Virus record (IMG/VR): IMGVR_UViG_3300017783_000120
Coordinates: 1-31,199 of that record
Strand: one strand, 5' to 3'
Length of the DNA: 31,199 bases
DNA from: a virus
Within the stretch, counting starts at the first letter, position 1; the number at the start of each line of letters is the position of its first letter. This document shows positions 1 through 6,761 of this stretch, one piece after another. The position numbers and the translations under genes were made by a program. The notes under the pieces are model-generated. The model worked only from the letters and a program-made list of their open reading frames with translations. It did no database searches and had not been told where the DNA came from.

Positions 1-244
1 ATGTCCCTAGTAAAAAAATTATGGGTACGTACGCGAGACCCCCTTCTTTTTGCGATGTTCCGCTTTCCTCGCCACACATTTTGCCCCCCTCATAACCCCA
101 GAACAATGGAACATTGGAACATTACTTTTATTACAAGCACTTACAGCCACCACCAACGGAACATTACGGAACTTTACCCATACACCACGATAGCTAGGGA
201 CTTTACCTCATACACTACGCTATACAACCATAGGTCACGAAAAC
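1..244. other. Gene-free left leader with short repeats
   Basis: No convincing gene is present. An open frame from base 1 to 258 has no ribosome binding site in the style used by the real genes and its translation is low-complexity and Thr/His/Tyr-rich. The stretch holds several copies of GGAACATT or its inverse TGTTCC (near 56, 107, 115 and 158) and an approximate tandem repeat at 171-222. It lies just upstream of the strong promoter at 245-273, so it may carry operator or replication-origin elements. That role is inference from position only. Confidence 0.5.
171..222. repeat. Imperfect tandem repeat, two copies of about 22 bases
   Basis: Copy 1 (171-192) and copy 2 (200-222) share ACTTTACC, then CATACAC, then ACG, with one inserted base and two or three substitutions. 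Period is about 29-30 bases. Position upstream of the early promoter suggests a protein-binding element or iteron, but two degenerate copies are weak evidence. Confidence 0.4.
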
Positions 245-273
245 TTGACATTTGCTAAGTTATATGTTATAGT
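245..273 (+). promoter_or_regulatory. Sigma70-type early promoter
   Basis: TTGACA at 245-250 is a perfect -35 box. After a 17-base spacer comes TATAGT at 268-273, five of six matches to the -10 consensus. Transcription would start near 280 and run into the rightward operon that begins at 351. This is the best promoter-like sequence in the window and fits host RNA polymerase driving early phage genes. Confidence 0.8.
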
Positions 274-280
274 CATATCA

Positions 281-300
281 GTTGTCAGGTAATCGACAAC
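281..300. promoter_or_regulatory. Inverted repeat at the predicted transcription start
   Basis: GTTGTC at 281-286 and GACAAC at 295-300 are perfect inverted arms separated by 8 bases. The repeat begins about 8 bases after the -10 box, so it would lie at the start of the transcript. It could be an operator for a repressor or a 5' hairpin in the leader RNA. Confidence 0.5.
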
Positions 301-320
301 GTGACTAGCAACAATCAATC

Positions 321-335
321 GTAGTGATTCACTAC
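321..335. repeat. Palindrome GTAGTG-ATT-CACTAC, site 1
   Basis: Exact 6-3-6 palindrome in the leader, 15 bases before the ATG at 351. It is the first of seven exact copies in the rightward arm and the one closest to the early promoter. Confidence 0.85.
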
Positions 336-350
336 AGAAACGGAGACAAC

Positions 351-563
351 ATGGCAAAGCGTACAGTAACCTGTCAAGCTTGCGGCGAGCAGTATGACTA
401 TCGTCGTCGGCAACTAGGCTACAATTTCTGCCTAGACTGCGGAGACTTCAAAGCGGCACAAGTCCGTTCGTCATGGTGCATTGCACCTATCGCTCACAAG
501 CAAGGGGCAACCCTTGTCACTAACAAAGCCGATTTACTCGGTCTCAACAAGTATTCAAACTAG
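351..563 (+). CDS. Small zinc-ribbon-like phage protein
   Basis: A 70-residue protein with two CxxC pairs, CQACG near residues 8-12 and CLDCG near residues 27-31, the pattern of a small zinc ribbon. The rest is basic near the finger (several Arg) and shows no other domain. The start at 351 is chosen because it follows a good GGAG at 342-345; an upstream ATG at 324 would put the site-1 palindrome inside the gene and has no comparable ribosome binding site. It is the first gene after the early promoter. Such small zinc-binding proteins in early phage operons often bind nucleic acid or host factors, but the specific role cannot be read from the sequence. Confidence 0.75.
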   Translation: MAKRTVTCQACGEQYDYRRRQLGYNFCLDCGDFKAAQVRSSWCIAPIAHKQGATLVTNKADLLGLNKYSN

Positions 564-579
564 GTCAATGGAGGACAAC

Positions 580-1494
580 ATGAACGCAATGGATACAACA
601 ATCGAGAGTAGTGAAACACTACCAAACGAAGCACCAACACTCGCATCATCAGCGATGCTAGTCGAGGTCAACATATCTAACTGGACTGGTCGTAAGAAAG
701 ACAAAGCAGCGTCGAAAGATGTGACCACTAGAAACAACGCGAACGATGGTGTCGCGTCTGTCCACAAAGCATTACTCGCAGACAGCAATAACTTGCGAGC
801 GATCCAACAACACGTGACAGCAACTCGTGCCGCGCATGCTCACATGACAATGCCATGGTCGAACTCTGGCTTGCGTCTGTTACCGACAGCGCAGTACTTC
901 AAGTATCAACAGACCATGACCGATATGCAGAACGAGTTCGAGCGATTGATTACTGAGTTCATCAACACCTACAACGATGAGGTGGTCAACGTACAGATGA
1001 AGCTTGGCGACTTGTTCTCACGTGAGGACTATCCCACTACAGGAGATCTGGAGCGTAAGTTCGGGTTCAGTATCAACTACATGCCGCTACCAGATGCAGG
1101 TGATTTTCGTATCGACATTGGCAACGAAGCACTTGCCGAGGTCAAGCAGCAATACAGCGACTTCTACACCAAGCAGTACAGCACAGCTATGAATGATGTG
1201 TGGACACGTCTGCACAAGTCGCTCACCAGTATGTCGGAACGTCTGGACTACACAGACAAAGAAGACAAAAAGATTTTTCGAGACACGTTGGTTACTAACG
1301 TCACTGATATGATCGAACTGTTACGTGTGTGTAACGTGACAGGATCTAGTCAAATGACAGCCATGGCTAACAATCTCGAAGAAGCCATGTCGGGTGTAAC
1401 GCCTGACGCATTGCGCGAGGATGATTACTTTCGCGCCGAAACCAAAGCAGCGGTGGATGATGCGATCAAAGCACTACCATCACTTGATATATAA
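580..1494 (+). CDS. DUF3150-like phage protein upstream of MoxR ATPase
   Basis: A 304-residue, mostly helical, acidic protein with no enzymatic motif that I can see. Length, helical character and position directly before a MoxR-type ATPase and a VWA protein resemble the phage family known as DUF3150, whose function is unknown; this assignment rests on context and general resemblance. ATG at 580 is preferred over an in-frame ATG at 568 because GGAGGACAAC directly precedes 580 and matches the start context of neighbouring genes. The second GTAGTG palindrome lies inside codons 10-15. It may be a substrate adaptor or partner of the ATPase encoded next (20-base gap). Confidence 0.7.
   Translation: MNAMDTTIESSETLPNEAPTLASSAMLVEVNISNWTGRKKDKAASKDVTTRNNANDGVASVHKALLADSNNLRAIQQHVTATRAAHAHMTMPWSNSGLRLLPTAQYFKYQQTMTDMQNEFERLITEFINTYNDEVVNVQMKLGDLFSREDYPTTGDLERKFGFSINYMPLPDAGDFRIDIGNEALAEVKQQYSDFYTKQYSTAMNDVWTRLHKSLTSMSERLDYTDKEDKKIFRDTLVTNVTDMIELLRVCNVTGSSQMTAMANNLEEAMSGVTPDALREDDYFRAETKAAVDDAIKALPSLDI
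608..622. repeat. Palindrome GTAGTG-AAA-CACTAC, site 2
   Basis: Exact copy inside the coding region, 28 bases after the start codon at 580. It encodes part of a Ser/Glu/Thr-rich stretch, so the protein sequence is unlikely to be what maintains it. Confidence 0.85.
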
Positions 1495-1514
1495 TCGTCT
1501 ATGGAGGACAACAA

Positions 1515-2606
1515 ATGACTAATCAAGCAAAACAAATGTACGCACTAGATCTAGACCAGTGCATGGAACTAATCAAAGCGGTTGGCAACAGCCGTACCGT
1601 ATTGCTGCAAGGTGATATGGGTACTGGCAAATCGTCTATGCTTTACGAGATTGCAAAGCAGACAGGCTTCAAGCCGATATACTTTGATTGCACCACGAAA
1701 GATCTAGGTGACATGATGATCCCATCGCTACAGTCTATCGAAGAAGATGGATGCGTTCGGATGATACCTAACGAAGAGTTGGGCGTTCATCTCGACGAGC
1801 CAGTGATTGTCAACATCGACGAGTTCGGTAAAGCCAATCCATCGGTCAAGAACGGTATGCTGCGTCTCATGTTGGAGCGCAAAATTGGTAGTTATTCACT
1901 ACACCCAGACAGCATTATCTTTGCGACGACAAACAAAGGTAGCGAGGGAGTTGGTGATCTATTGCCACCACACGCACGGAATCGTTTGACTGTGGTGCAA
2001 ACACGTAAGACCAATCACATGGACTGGATTGAATGGGGTATCAACAACGGTATTGATGCAACCTTACTTGGTTGGGTCAAAGACAATCCACAGTTGATGG
2101 CATCGTTCGAGGACGTGAAAGACCCAGACGAGAACCCATACATCTTTCATCCGCAGCAGCAACGAGCAGCGTTTGTTACACCAAGATCTCTTCACGCGGC
2201 ATCGGACATTCTCAAACAGCGGGAAGCGTTCGACGATCAGACATTGACCGCTGCGTTGATGGGTACGATTGGTGATCGTGGCGCGATGGATCTTATGTCG
2301 TTTGTCAAACTGGCAGATCAGTTGCCTAGTTTGCAGTCGGTCAAAGATGATCCGAAGAATGCCAAAGTCCCTGACAGTGCTGCCGCTATCTGTATGGTTG
2401 TGTACAGAACTCTGGCTGCGTTGGAGAAAGACTGGCTCAACGCATGGATGGATTACTTGCCACGTCTCGACACCGAGGCGCAAGCGTTGTTCGCTAATGG
2501 TGTTCGCGCACCGAAGTACAGCAAGCAAGCGATGGTCATGCAGAACAAGAAGTTTACAGAGTGGGCGATGAAGAACAGCCACTTGTATTCAGCAGACAAG
2601 AAGTGA
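1515..2606 (+). CDS. MoxR-family AAA+ ATPase
   Basis: A 363-residue AAA+ ATPase. Walker A is GDMGTGKS at residues 33-40, Walker B is VIVNIDEF at 97-104, sensor 1 is FATTN at 136-140, and candidate arginine fingers are in HARNR at 153-157. The order and spacing fit the MoxR/CobS-like branch, which usually acts with a von Willebrand A (VWA) partner to remodel or load metal into protein complexes. Here the VWA partner is two genes downstream (2815-4056), supporting the assignment. MoxR/VWA pairs occur in marine phages, but their phage function is not established. The start follows GGAGGACAACAA. A one-mismatch copy of the GTAGTG palindrome lies at 1888-1902. Confidence 0.9.
   Translation: MTNQAKQMYALDLDQCMELIKAVGNSRTVLLQGDMGTGKSSMLYEIAKQTGFKPIYFDCTTKDLGDMMIPSLQSIEEDGCVRMIPNEELGVHLDEPVIVNIDEFGKANPSVKNGMLRLMLERKIGSYSLHPDSIIFATTNKGSEGVGDLLPPHARNRLTVVQTRKTNHMDWIEWGINNGIDATLLGWVKDNPQLMASFEDVKDPDENPYIFHPQQQRAAFVTPRSLHAASDILKQREAFDDQTLTAALMGTIGDRGAMDLMSFVKLADQLPSLQSVKDDPKNAKVPDSAAAICMVVYRTLAALEKDWLNAWMDYLPRLDTEAQALFANGVRAPKYSKQAMVMQNKKFTEWAMKNSHLYSADKK
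1888..1902. repeat. Degenerate palindrome copy, one mismatch
   Basis: GTAGTT-ATT-CACTAC differs from the exact motif by one base in the left arm. It lies within the MoxR gene and may be a decayed or weak site. Confidence 0.45.
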
Positions 2607-2614
2607 GGTGAGTG

Positions 2615-2815
2615 ATGAAAAAGTATAGAGTAGGGGTTCACTACCAAGAGGGCGCTGTTCTAACTGTTTTAGCAGACAGTCCCGAACAAGCAAAAGAAAG
2701 AGCTGAAGAAATGTTGGATGATACCAAAGCTGATTATCCATTTTCCATGTTCGAGAACAAAATAGTACACCGTGAAACTGCGGTGACTGATATAAAAGAA
2801 GAGGAGAACAACTAA
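2615..2815 (+). CDS. Small conserved-type phage protein
   Basis: A 66-residue protein with a beta-rich N-terminus followed by a helix rich in Glu/Ala/Lys (SPEQAKERAEEMLDD near residues 23-37) and an acidic tail. No family is recognised. A GTG at 2612 is also possible, but ATG at 2615 has better spacing from GAGGTG at 2605-2610. Its stop codon overlaps the start of the VWA gene in TAATG (2813-2817), so it is translationally coupled to that gene and sits between the ATPase and its presumed partner. It could be a small accessory subunit of that trio. Confidence 0.65.
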   Translation: MKKYRVGVHYQEGAVLTVLADSPEQAKERAEEMLDDTKADYPFSMFENKIVHRETAVTDIKEEENN

Positions 2816-4056
2816 TGTTTGTAACAAATCTAACAGAGGAGCAGCGGCTTGCAAAAGCCGTTGTTGCTATCATGGGCAGTCCCAAGTATACAGCGTTGGC
2901 AGGCGTGTTGATGATCGGTGATCGGACGATAACGGATGATCCAATGATCCCAACCGCTTGCACGAACGGACGTGACGAGAAGTATGACCGTACATTTGTA
3001 TCGAAGCTAAACGATGCAGAGCTACGCTTTCTTATCCTTCACGAAGTATACCACAAGTTGTTCAAGCATCTGCACATCTGGCGACATCTGTATGATGAAG
3101 ATCCAGACCTAGCTAACCGAGCAAACGACTATGTTATCAACATCAAACTCGTTGACGACAACGGTGATGGGTTCGCAACCATGACAGGCGAGTTGTCCAA
3201 TGGGTGTCTCGACGAGAAGTATCGTGGTATGGACAGCGCACAGGTATACAACTTGCTACGTAAACAACCACCCAAAGGTCAAGGTGGTGAAGGTGGTGAA
3301 GGCGGCAGCGGTGGTGGTAGTGGTTCACTACCAGAAAACGGACAGCAGCCGTTTGACGATCACGATTGGGATGGTGCGAAAGAACTAACAGCCGACGAGA
3401 AGCGTGAACTAGCACGTGACTTGGACGAAGCTATCCGTCAGGGTGCGTTGGTTGCAGGCAAGATGGGCAGCGGTGGTGATCGTGACCTTGAAGAATTGCT
3501 ACAGCCACAAGTCGATTGGCGCGAGGCATTGCGTGAGTTCATTCAAGATACGTGTGCAGGCAGTGACTACAGTACGTATCGCAAACCAAATCGTCGATAC
3601 TTGTCGGCAGGCATCTACATGCCAAGCGGTGTGACTGAACAAGTCGGTGAGTTGATACTGGCTATCGACACGTCTGGATCTATCGGCAGTAACGAGTTGT
3701 CAGCGTTCTTGTCTGAGGTCAAAGAGATATGTGATACGGTACATCCCGACGGGGTTCGCGTCTTGTATTGGGACACACAGATCTGTCGTGACGAGAAGTA
3801 TGACGTTGACCAGCTCGATACCCTTGTCAAGTCAACTAAGCCCGAAGGCGGTGGTGGTACGGATGTGACATGCGTCACCGATTACATTCGTGACAACGGC
3901 ATCAATGCCCAAGCTGCAATCGTGCTAACCGATGGTCACTTGTACGGCGGTTGGGGTCAGTGGACGATGCCTGTGCTCTGGACAATCTTGGACAATGACC
4001 GAGCCAAGCCAGACGTGGGTAAAACTGTCAATATCAAGTCGAGGGACATGACATGA
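2815..4056 (+). CDS. VWA-domain protein with HExxH metallopeptidase-like N-terminus
   Basis: A 413-residue protein with two recognisable parts. The N-terminal part carries HEVYH at residues 76-80 in a hydrophobic helix, the zinc-binding HExxH signature. The C-terminal part is a VWA domain: MIDAS DTSGS at 285-289, threonine in GGTD near 348-350, and LTDG at 371-374. A Gly/Ser-rich linker (about 155-171) separates them. This architecture matches the DUF2201 family of putative metallopeptidase-VWA proteins that pair with MoxR ATPases. The conserved metal ligands suggest an intact protein. The third exact GTAGTG palindrome lies in the linker-coding DNA. Substrate and role in infection are unknown. 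Confidence 0.85.
   Translation: MFVTNLTEEQRLAKAVVAIMGSPKYTALAGVLMIGDRTITDDPMIPTACTNGRDEKYDRTFVSKLNDAELRFLILHEVYHKLFKHLHIWRHLYDEDPDLANRANDYVINIKLVDDNGDGFATMTGELSNGCLDEKYRGMDSAQVYNLLRKQPPKGQGGEGGEGGSGGGSGSLPENGQQPFDDHDWDGAKELTADEKRELARDLDEAIRQGALVAGKMGSGGDRDLEELLQPQVDWREALREFIQDTCAGSDYSTYRKPNRRYLSAGIYMPSGVTEQVGELILAIDTSGSIGSNELSAFLSEVKEICDTVHPDGVRVLYWDTQICRDEKYDVDQLDTLVKSTKPEGGGGTDVTCVTDYIRDNGINAQAAIVLTDGHLYGGWGQWTMPVLWTILDNDRAKPDVGKTVNIKSRDMT
3317..3331. repeat. Palindrome GTAGTG-GTT-CACTAC, site 3
   Basis: Exact copy, extended by one further G/C pair on each side, lying mid-gene in DNA that encodes the Gly/Ser linker of the VWA protein. It is more than 800 bases from the nearest upstream start codon, which argues against a role restricted to translation initiation. 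Confidence 0.85.
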
Positions 4057-4145
4057 TGGACTGGCAGGATAAACTAATCTTGGTGTTCACAGCGATACTT
4101 GTTGCTGTGTTCACCGCAGGAATACAACTTGGTTGGTGGATGTAA
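4053..4145 (+). CDS. Thirty-residue single-pass membrane protein
   Basis: A short frame starting in ATGA overlap with the stop of the VWA gene (ATG 4053-4055, TGA 4054-4056). The 30-residue product has a charged start (MMDWQDK) followed by about 20 hydrophobic residues ending in GWWM, a textbook single transmembrane helix. The overlap with the previous stop, the tight 12-base gap to the next start, and the hydrophobic composition make it a probable real gene. It could anchor a protein complex at the inner membrane; no family is recognised. Confidence 0.6.
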   Translation: MMDWQDKLILVFTAILVAVFTAGIQLGWWM

Positions 4146-4157
4146 AGGAGAACAACA

Positions 4158-5228
4158 ATGGCACTAACATGGACAAATTTTGCAAGCTTCAAAGATGTAG
4201 TGAAACACTACGAAAGTATCAAACCGCTTGTATCTAAACTTCACAAGCGTGAGGACGACATCAGACCTATCGGTGATCGTAACCGTAAATGGGAGCGTAT
4301 CGTCAAGATAAGCCGAAACTGCTACGCATTGAGCGATGGGTATCACGAAGGTGACGACAAGTTCTTGTCCTATGGGATACATGAGTACGACTACAAGACT
4401 AAGACCAGAACCACCCATTGGGACAGGCTTGGTAAGATGGAGTACTATGCACCGATTGTGTGGCGCAAGCACAAGGATGGGACTGAGACAGTTCAGATAC
4501 GAAACTGTATTGGTGACAACAGTCACTATTCTATGGGTCGCTATGCGTTCTTGGAAAGACACGTCCCAAGAAGCATGCAGTTTATCATGGGTCACAGCGC
4601 GATGCAGTATGTAGAAATAGAAGGCAAGAAGCACTATCTAGCTAAATGCAAGACTGTGCCGCGTGGGTACTACAGACAATTTAAAGAGGCTACGTACTTT
4701 AAAGAGTGGATGCAGACTACAGATGATAACTCTGCGTTGGTGTTCACTAGGGACGGGAGTGAATTGCCCTATACTGGTTGGATACATGACCCAACAACTG
4801 GCAAGTCGTTACCACAAAAGCCAAAGGTAAACAAAGAACTAAAGGCGAAGTACAAAGAAGCTATCGACAAGTTCTTTGAGTGGGGCATGACAATGTCACC
4901 TCTGCTACCATTGAGCCATGAGTACAATCAGGACAAGGCGTATGAACTACGTAAACATTTTGGGAGCGTAGATTATGTAAGCGATGAGTTCACACCGACA
5001 CGTGCACGTGAGATACTGCGTAGCCCTAATCATCCGATGCGTCTTAACTATTGGATTTTGTTTGCAAGCTCGGTGGCAGATCACAACTACTCTCAAGACG
5101 CAGGCGGGTGGGAGTATACCTATCCAGTACAACACGTTGAGACAAAGGAGCAATTACAAAGAATAAAAAGTAAATTCAATTCATTCATCAATACAAACGC
5201 AGGCTTTAAAACAAAGCCGAAACAGTAG
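4158..5228 (+). CDS. Unrecognised phage early protein (356 aa)
   Basis: The product is rich in Tyr, Lys, His and Trp and looks globular, with no membrane segment, signal peptide or catalytic motif that I can assign. The start follows GGAGAACAACA with good spacing. The GTAGTG palindrome occurs twice in relation to this gene: inside codons 14-18 (4197-4211) and overlapping its stop codon, where the TAG of GTAGTG is the stop (5226-5228). The gene lies in the early operon between the MoxR/VWA trio and a second unrecognised protein. A host take-over or anti-defence role would be typical for this position but is only inference. Confidence 0.75.
   Translation: MALTWTNFASFKDVVKHYESIKPLVSKLHKREDDIRPIGDRNRKWERIVKISRNCYALSDGYHEGDDKFLSYGIHEYDYKTKTRTTHWDRLGKMEYYAPIVWRKHKDGTETVQIRNCIGDNSHYSMGRYAFLERHVPRSMQFIMGHSAMQYVEIEGKKHYLAKCKTVPRGYYRQFKEATYFKEWMQTTDDNSALVFTRDGSELPYTGWIHDPTTGKSLPQKPKVNKELKAKYKEAIDKFFEWGMTMSPLLPLSHEYNQDKAYELRKHFGSVDYVSDEFTPTRAREILRSPNHPMRLNYWILFASSVADHNYSQDAGGWEYTYPVQHVETKEQLQRIKSKFNSFINTNAGFKTKPKQ
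4197..4211. repeat. Palindrome GTAGTG-AAA-CACTAC, site 4
   Basis: Exact copy 39 bases inside the gene that starts at 4158, encoding the residues VVKHY. Its distance from the start codon resembles site 2 (28 bases inside its gene). Confidence 0.85.
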
Positions 5229-5239
5229 TGAAACACTAC
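5225..5239. repeat. Palindrome GTAGTG-AAA-CACTAC, site 5
   Basis: Exact copy at the junction of two genes. Its internal TAG is the stop codon of the 4158 gene, and the next start is 18 bases downstream. Confidence 0.85.
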
Positions 5240-5257
5240 GGAAATGGAGAACAATAA

Positions 5258-6142
5258 ATGAAACAACTACGTATAGAACTAATGAGCGAGATACGAAAAG
5301 ATACTCATGGGTATACTCATCCTGTTGGTCTGATGGATTTTGCACATGAAGTCGAGCAGAAGACTAAGTATCTTACTTACTCAAAAGATCATCTTTCTAA
5401 GTGGGTGTATCGTGAGAGCGACAGCTTTCCCATGGGATACATAGCCTACAAGGACATTCGAGAAAATACAGCAAGTGATGATGATCCGAAGTATATCGTC
5501 TATTCGCCGAACATACACAACGGCAAGTATTCGTATGGTGATAGAATGCACTCGGCACAGGCAACAACTAGAGGGAAGGCGGTCAAGAACGCCGTGACAT
5601 ATCTACGTGCTTTGACAGTGCCACAAGTTGTTGAGATAACTAAAGATACTTGTAGAAGAAAGGCAGCTACTCAAACTGATGATCTGCGTAACGATGTGAG
5701 GAAGAAGGCTGATAGTGTCCTTGAGGACATGTTCAGTACGTACAAGTACGACAAGCCGAATGCGTTGCAAGTCGAACTGAAGCACATGGTTGAGTCGGGG
5801 CATGAGTTTCTCAACAAGGAACTAGGTCAGCAGCTAAAAGAAATCTTCACTGGGTTTGACGAGTTCAAAGAGGCGAGGCAAAACAATTCAGATACGTTTC
5901 TGTTTATCGAGGCGTATCAGTCATTTGGTCAGAACAAGTTTAGGTGTGCACCTGTTGATCTGCGTGGGTACGGGGACGAAGTGGTGAAACGTGAGTTGCA
6001 AACTATACGTGGCGAAGACGACTTGCCCGAAGATATCAAAGGCAAGTTGGCAGTGTTGGGTATGGTGGACGTCGAGCACTATGTTGATGGTGTTGGGTAT
6101 CGTGCAGCCGAAAACATATTCTACCTACGAGGTGAATTGTGA
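5258..6142 (+). CDS. Unrecognised phage protein with C-terminal AVL/VDG module
   Basis: A 294-residue soluble-looking protein, Lys/Asp/Tyr-rich, with a predicted helical middle region. The last 40 or so residues (DLPEDIKGKLAVLGMVD, then VDGVGYR) resemble the C-terminus of the next protein (6139-6396), which has D-P, AVL-M-D and VDGIG-R in the same order. A similar short C-terminal module is common in phage proteins of unknown role. The gene starts after GGAGAACAATAA and ends in overlap with the next gene (GTGA), so the pair are translationally coupled. Confidence 0.75.
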   Translation: MKQLRIELMSEIRKDTHGYTHPVGLMDFAHEVEQKTKYLTYSKDHLSKWVYRESDSFPMGYIAYKDIRENTASDDDPKYIVYSPNIHNGKYSYGDRMHSAQATTRGKAVKNAVTYLRALTVPQVVEITKDTCRRKAATQTDDLRNDVRKKADSVLEDMFSTYKYDKPNALQVELKHMVESGHEFLNKELGQQLKEIFTGFDEFKEARQNNSDTFLFIEAYQSFGQNKFRCAPVDLRGYGDEVVKRELQTIRGEDDLPEDIKGKLAVLGMVDVEHYVDGVGYRAAENIFYLRGEL

Positions 6143-6396
6143 ATGACGGTCTATCACGAAACTATACGATATACCGTGTAAATTTCCCTGATGGTAAAGA
6201 AAATGTAGAAATTGTATGTTTTGGTATGGAATGTCTTGACACGTCAGTAACGGGACACTATATGAATATACGAGACACACCGAAGTGGGTGCAAGAAAGG
6301 ATCGCTGTCTTATCTATGCTAGACATACCATCGTTATCAGTTGATGGGATCGGTCAACGTATAGAAAGACACGTATACTGGTTGTACGCAGATTAG
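6139..6396 (+). CDS. Small protein paralogous to the C-terminus of its neighbour
   Basis: An 85-residue protein starting with GTG that overlaps the previous stop (6140-6142), preceded by GAGGTGA. An N-terminal beta-rich segment (YTIYRVNFPDG) is followed by the same module seen in the upstream protein: D-P, then AVL-M-D, then VDGIG-R and an aromatic end. This suggests a partial duplication, or two genes sharing a mobile domain. Its TAG stop (6394-6396) directly abuts palindrome site 6. Function unknown. Confidence 0.7.
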   Translation: MNDGLSRNYTIYRVNFPDGKENVEIVCFGMECLDTSVTGHYMNIRDTPKWVQERIAVLSMLDIPSLSVDGIGQRIERHVYWLYAD

Positions 6397-6411
6397 GTAG
6401 TGTTTCACTAC
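6397..6411. repeat. Palindrome GTAGTG-TTT-CACTAC, site 6
   Basis: Exact copy immediately after the stop codon of the 6139 gene, and just before a GAAA-tetraloop hairpin (6419-6440). It opens a 70-base intergenic stretch ahead of the nuclease gene. Confidence 0.85.
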
Positions 6412-6418
6412 TATTTGA

Positions 6419-6440
6419 CGGAGGCGAGAAATCGCCTCTG
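6419..6440 (+). promoter_or_regulatory. RNA hairpin with GAAA tetraloop
   Basis: GAGGCGA at 6421-6427 pairs with TCGCCTC at 6432-6438 around the loop GAAA, and the stem can extend by G-U and C-G pairs to 9 bp. GNRA loops are exceptionally stable in RNA, which suggests selection as RNA. No T-tract follows, so it is not a standard terminator; it may protect or process the message upstream of the nuclease gene, or bind protein. Confidence 0.65.
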
Positions 6441-6466
6441 TCGATGCCAGTTCCTACGGAGGGTTT

Positions 6467-6757
6467 ATGACACCAGAGGCAAAAGTAAAAAAGAAAGTGG
6501 TCGCCGTGCTTAAACAGCATAAAGCGTATTACTTCTATCCAGTGACAGGTGGCTATGGGCGCAGCGGTGTGCCTGATGTTATCGCGTGTTACAATGGATG
6601 CTTCATCGGTATCGAATGCAAAGCAGGAACTAACAAACCTACGCCACTACAACAAAAGAACTTGGACGATATCCAAGCAGCAGGTGGCGTTTCATTAGTT
6701 GTCAATGAGGACAACATTTCAATTGTAGAGAAAACTCTACTCAACATGGAGAAGTAA
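6467..6757 (+). CDS. VRR-NUC domain nuclease
   Basis: A 96-residue stand-alone VRR-NUC protein of the PD-(D/E)XK nuclease superfamily. Visible catalytic residues are Glu4 in the first helix, GVPD at residues 34-37 and IECK at 49-52, followed by a Gln-containing helix (PLQQKNL). Length is normal for phage stand-alone VRR-NUC enzymes, which are thought to act as structure-specific endonucleases in replication or recombination. The start follows GGAGGG at good spacing. It is followed after 4 bases by the RAMP-like gene, so the two are almost certainly one transcriptional unit, although VRR-NUC genes are widespread in phage replication modules and need not be functionally linked to that gene. Confidence 0.9.
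   Translation: MTPEAKVKKKVVAVLKQHKAYYFYPVTGGYGRSGVPDVIACYNGCFIGIECKAGTNKPTPLQQKNLDDIQAAGGVSLVVNEDNISIVEKTLLNMEK
6725..6740. repeat. Variant palindrome GTAGAG-AAAA-CTCTAC
   Basis: A perfect 6-4-6 inverted repeat near the 3' end of the nuclease gene. It resembles the GTAGTG-NNN-CACTAC family but has a changed third arm pair and a four-base centre. It may be unrelated, or an RNA hairpin ahead of the RAMP-like start. Confidence 0.4.
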
Positions 6758-6761
6758 CATC

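Noticed and set aside
1-258. 85-residue open frame at the left edge
   Set aside because: No ribosome binding site is visible, the composition is low-complexity, and the frame would run through the promoter's -35 box. It may continue from outside the window but looks non-coding.
2064-2582. 172-residue leftward open frame opposite the MoxR gene
   Set aside because: It is the antisense shadow of a well-supported ATPase; no binding site or recognisable domain.
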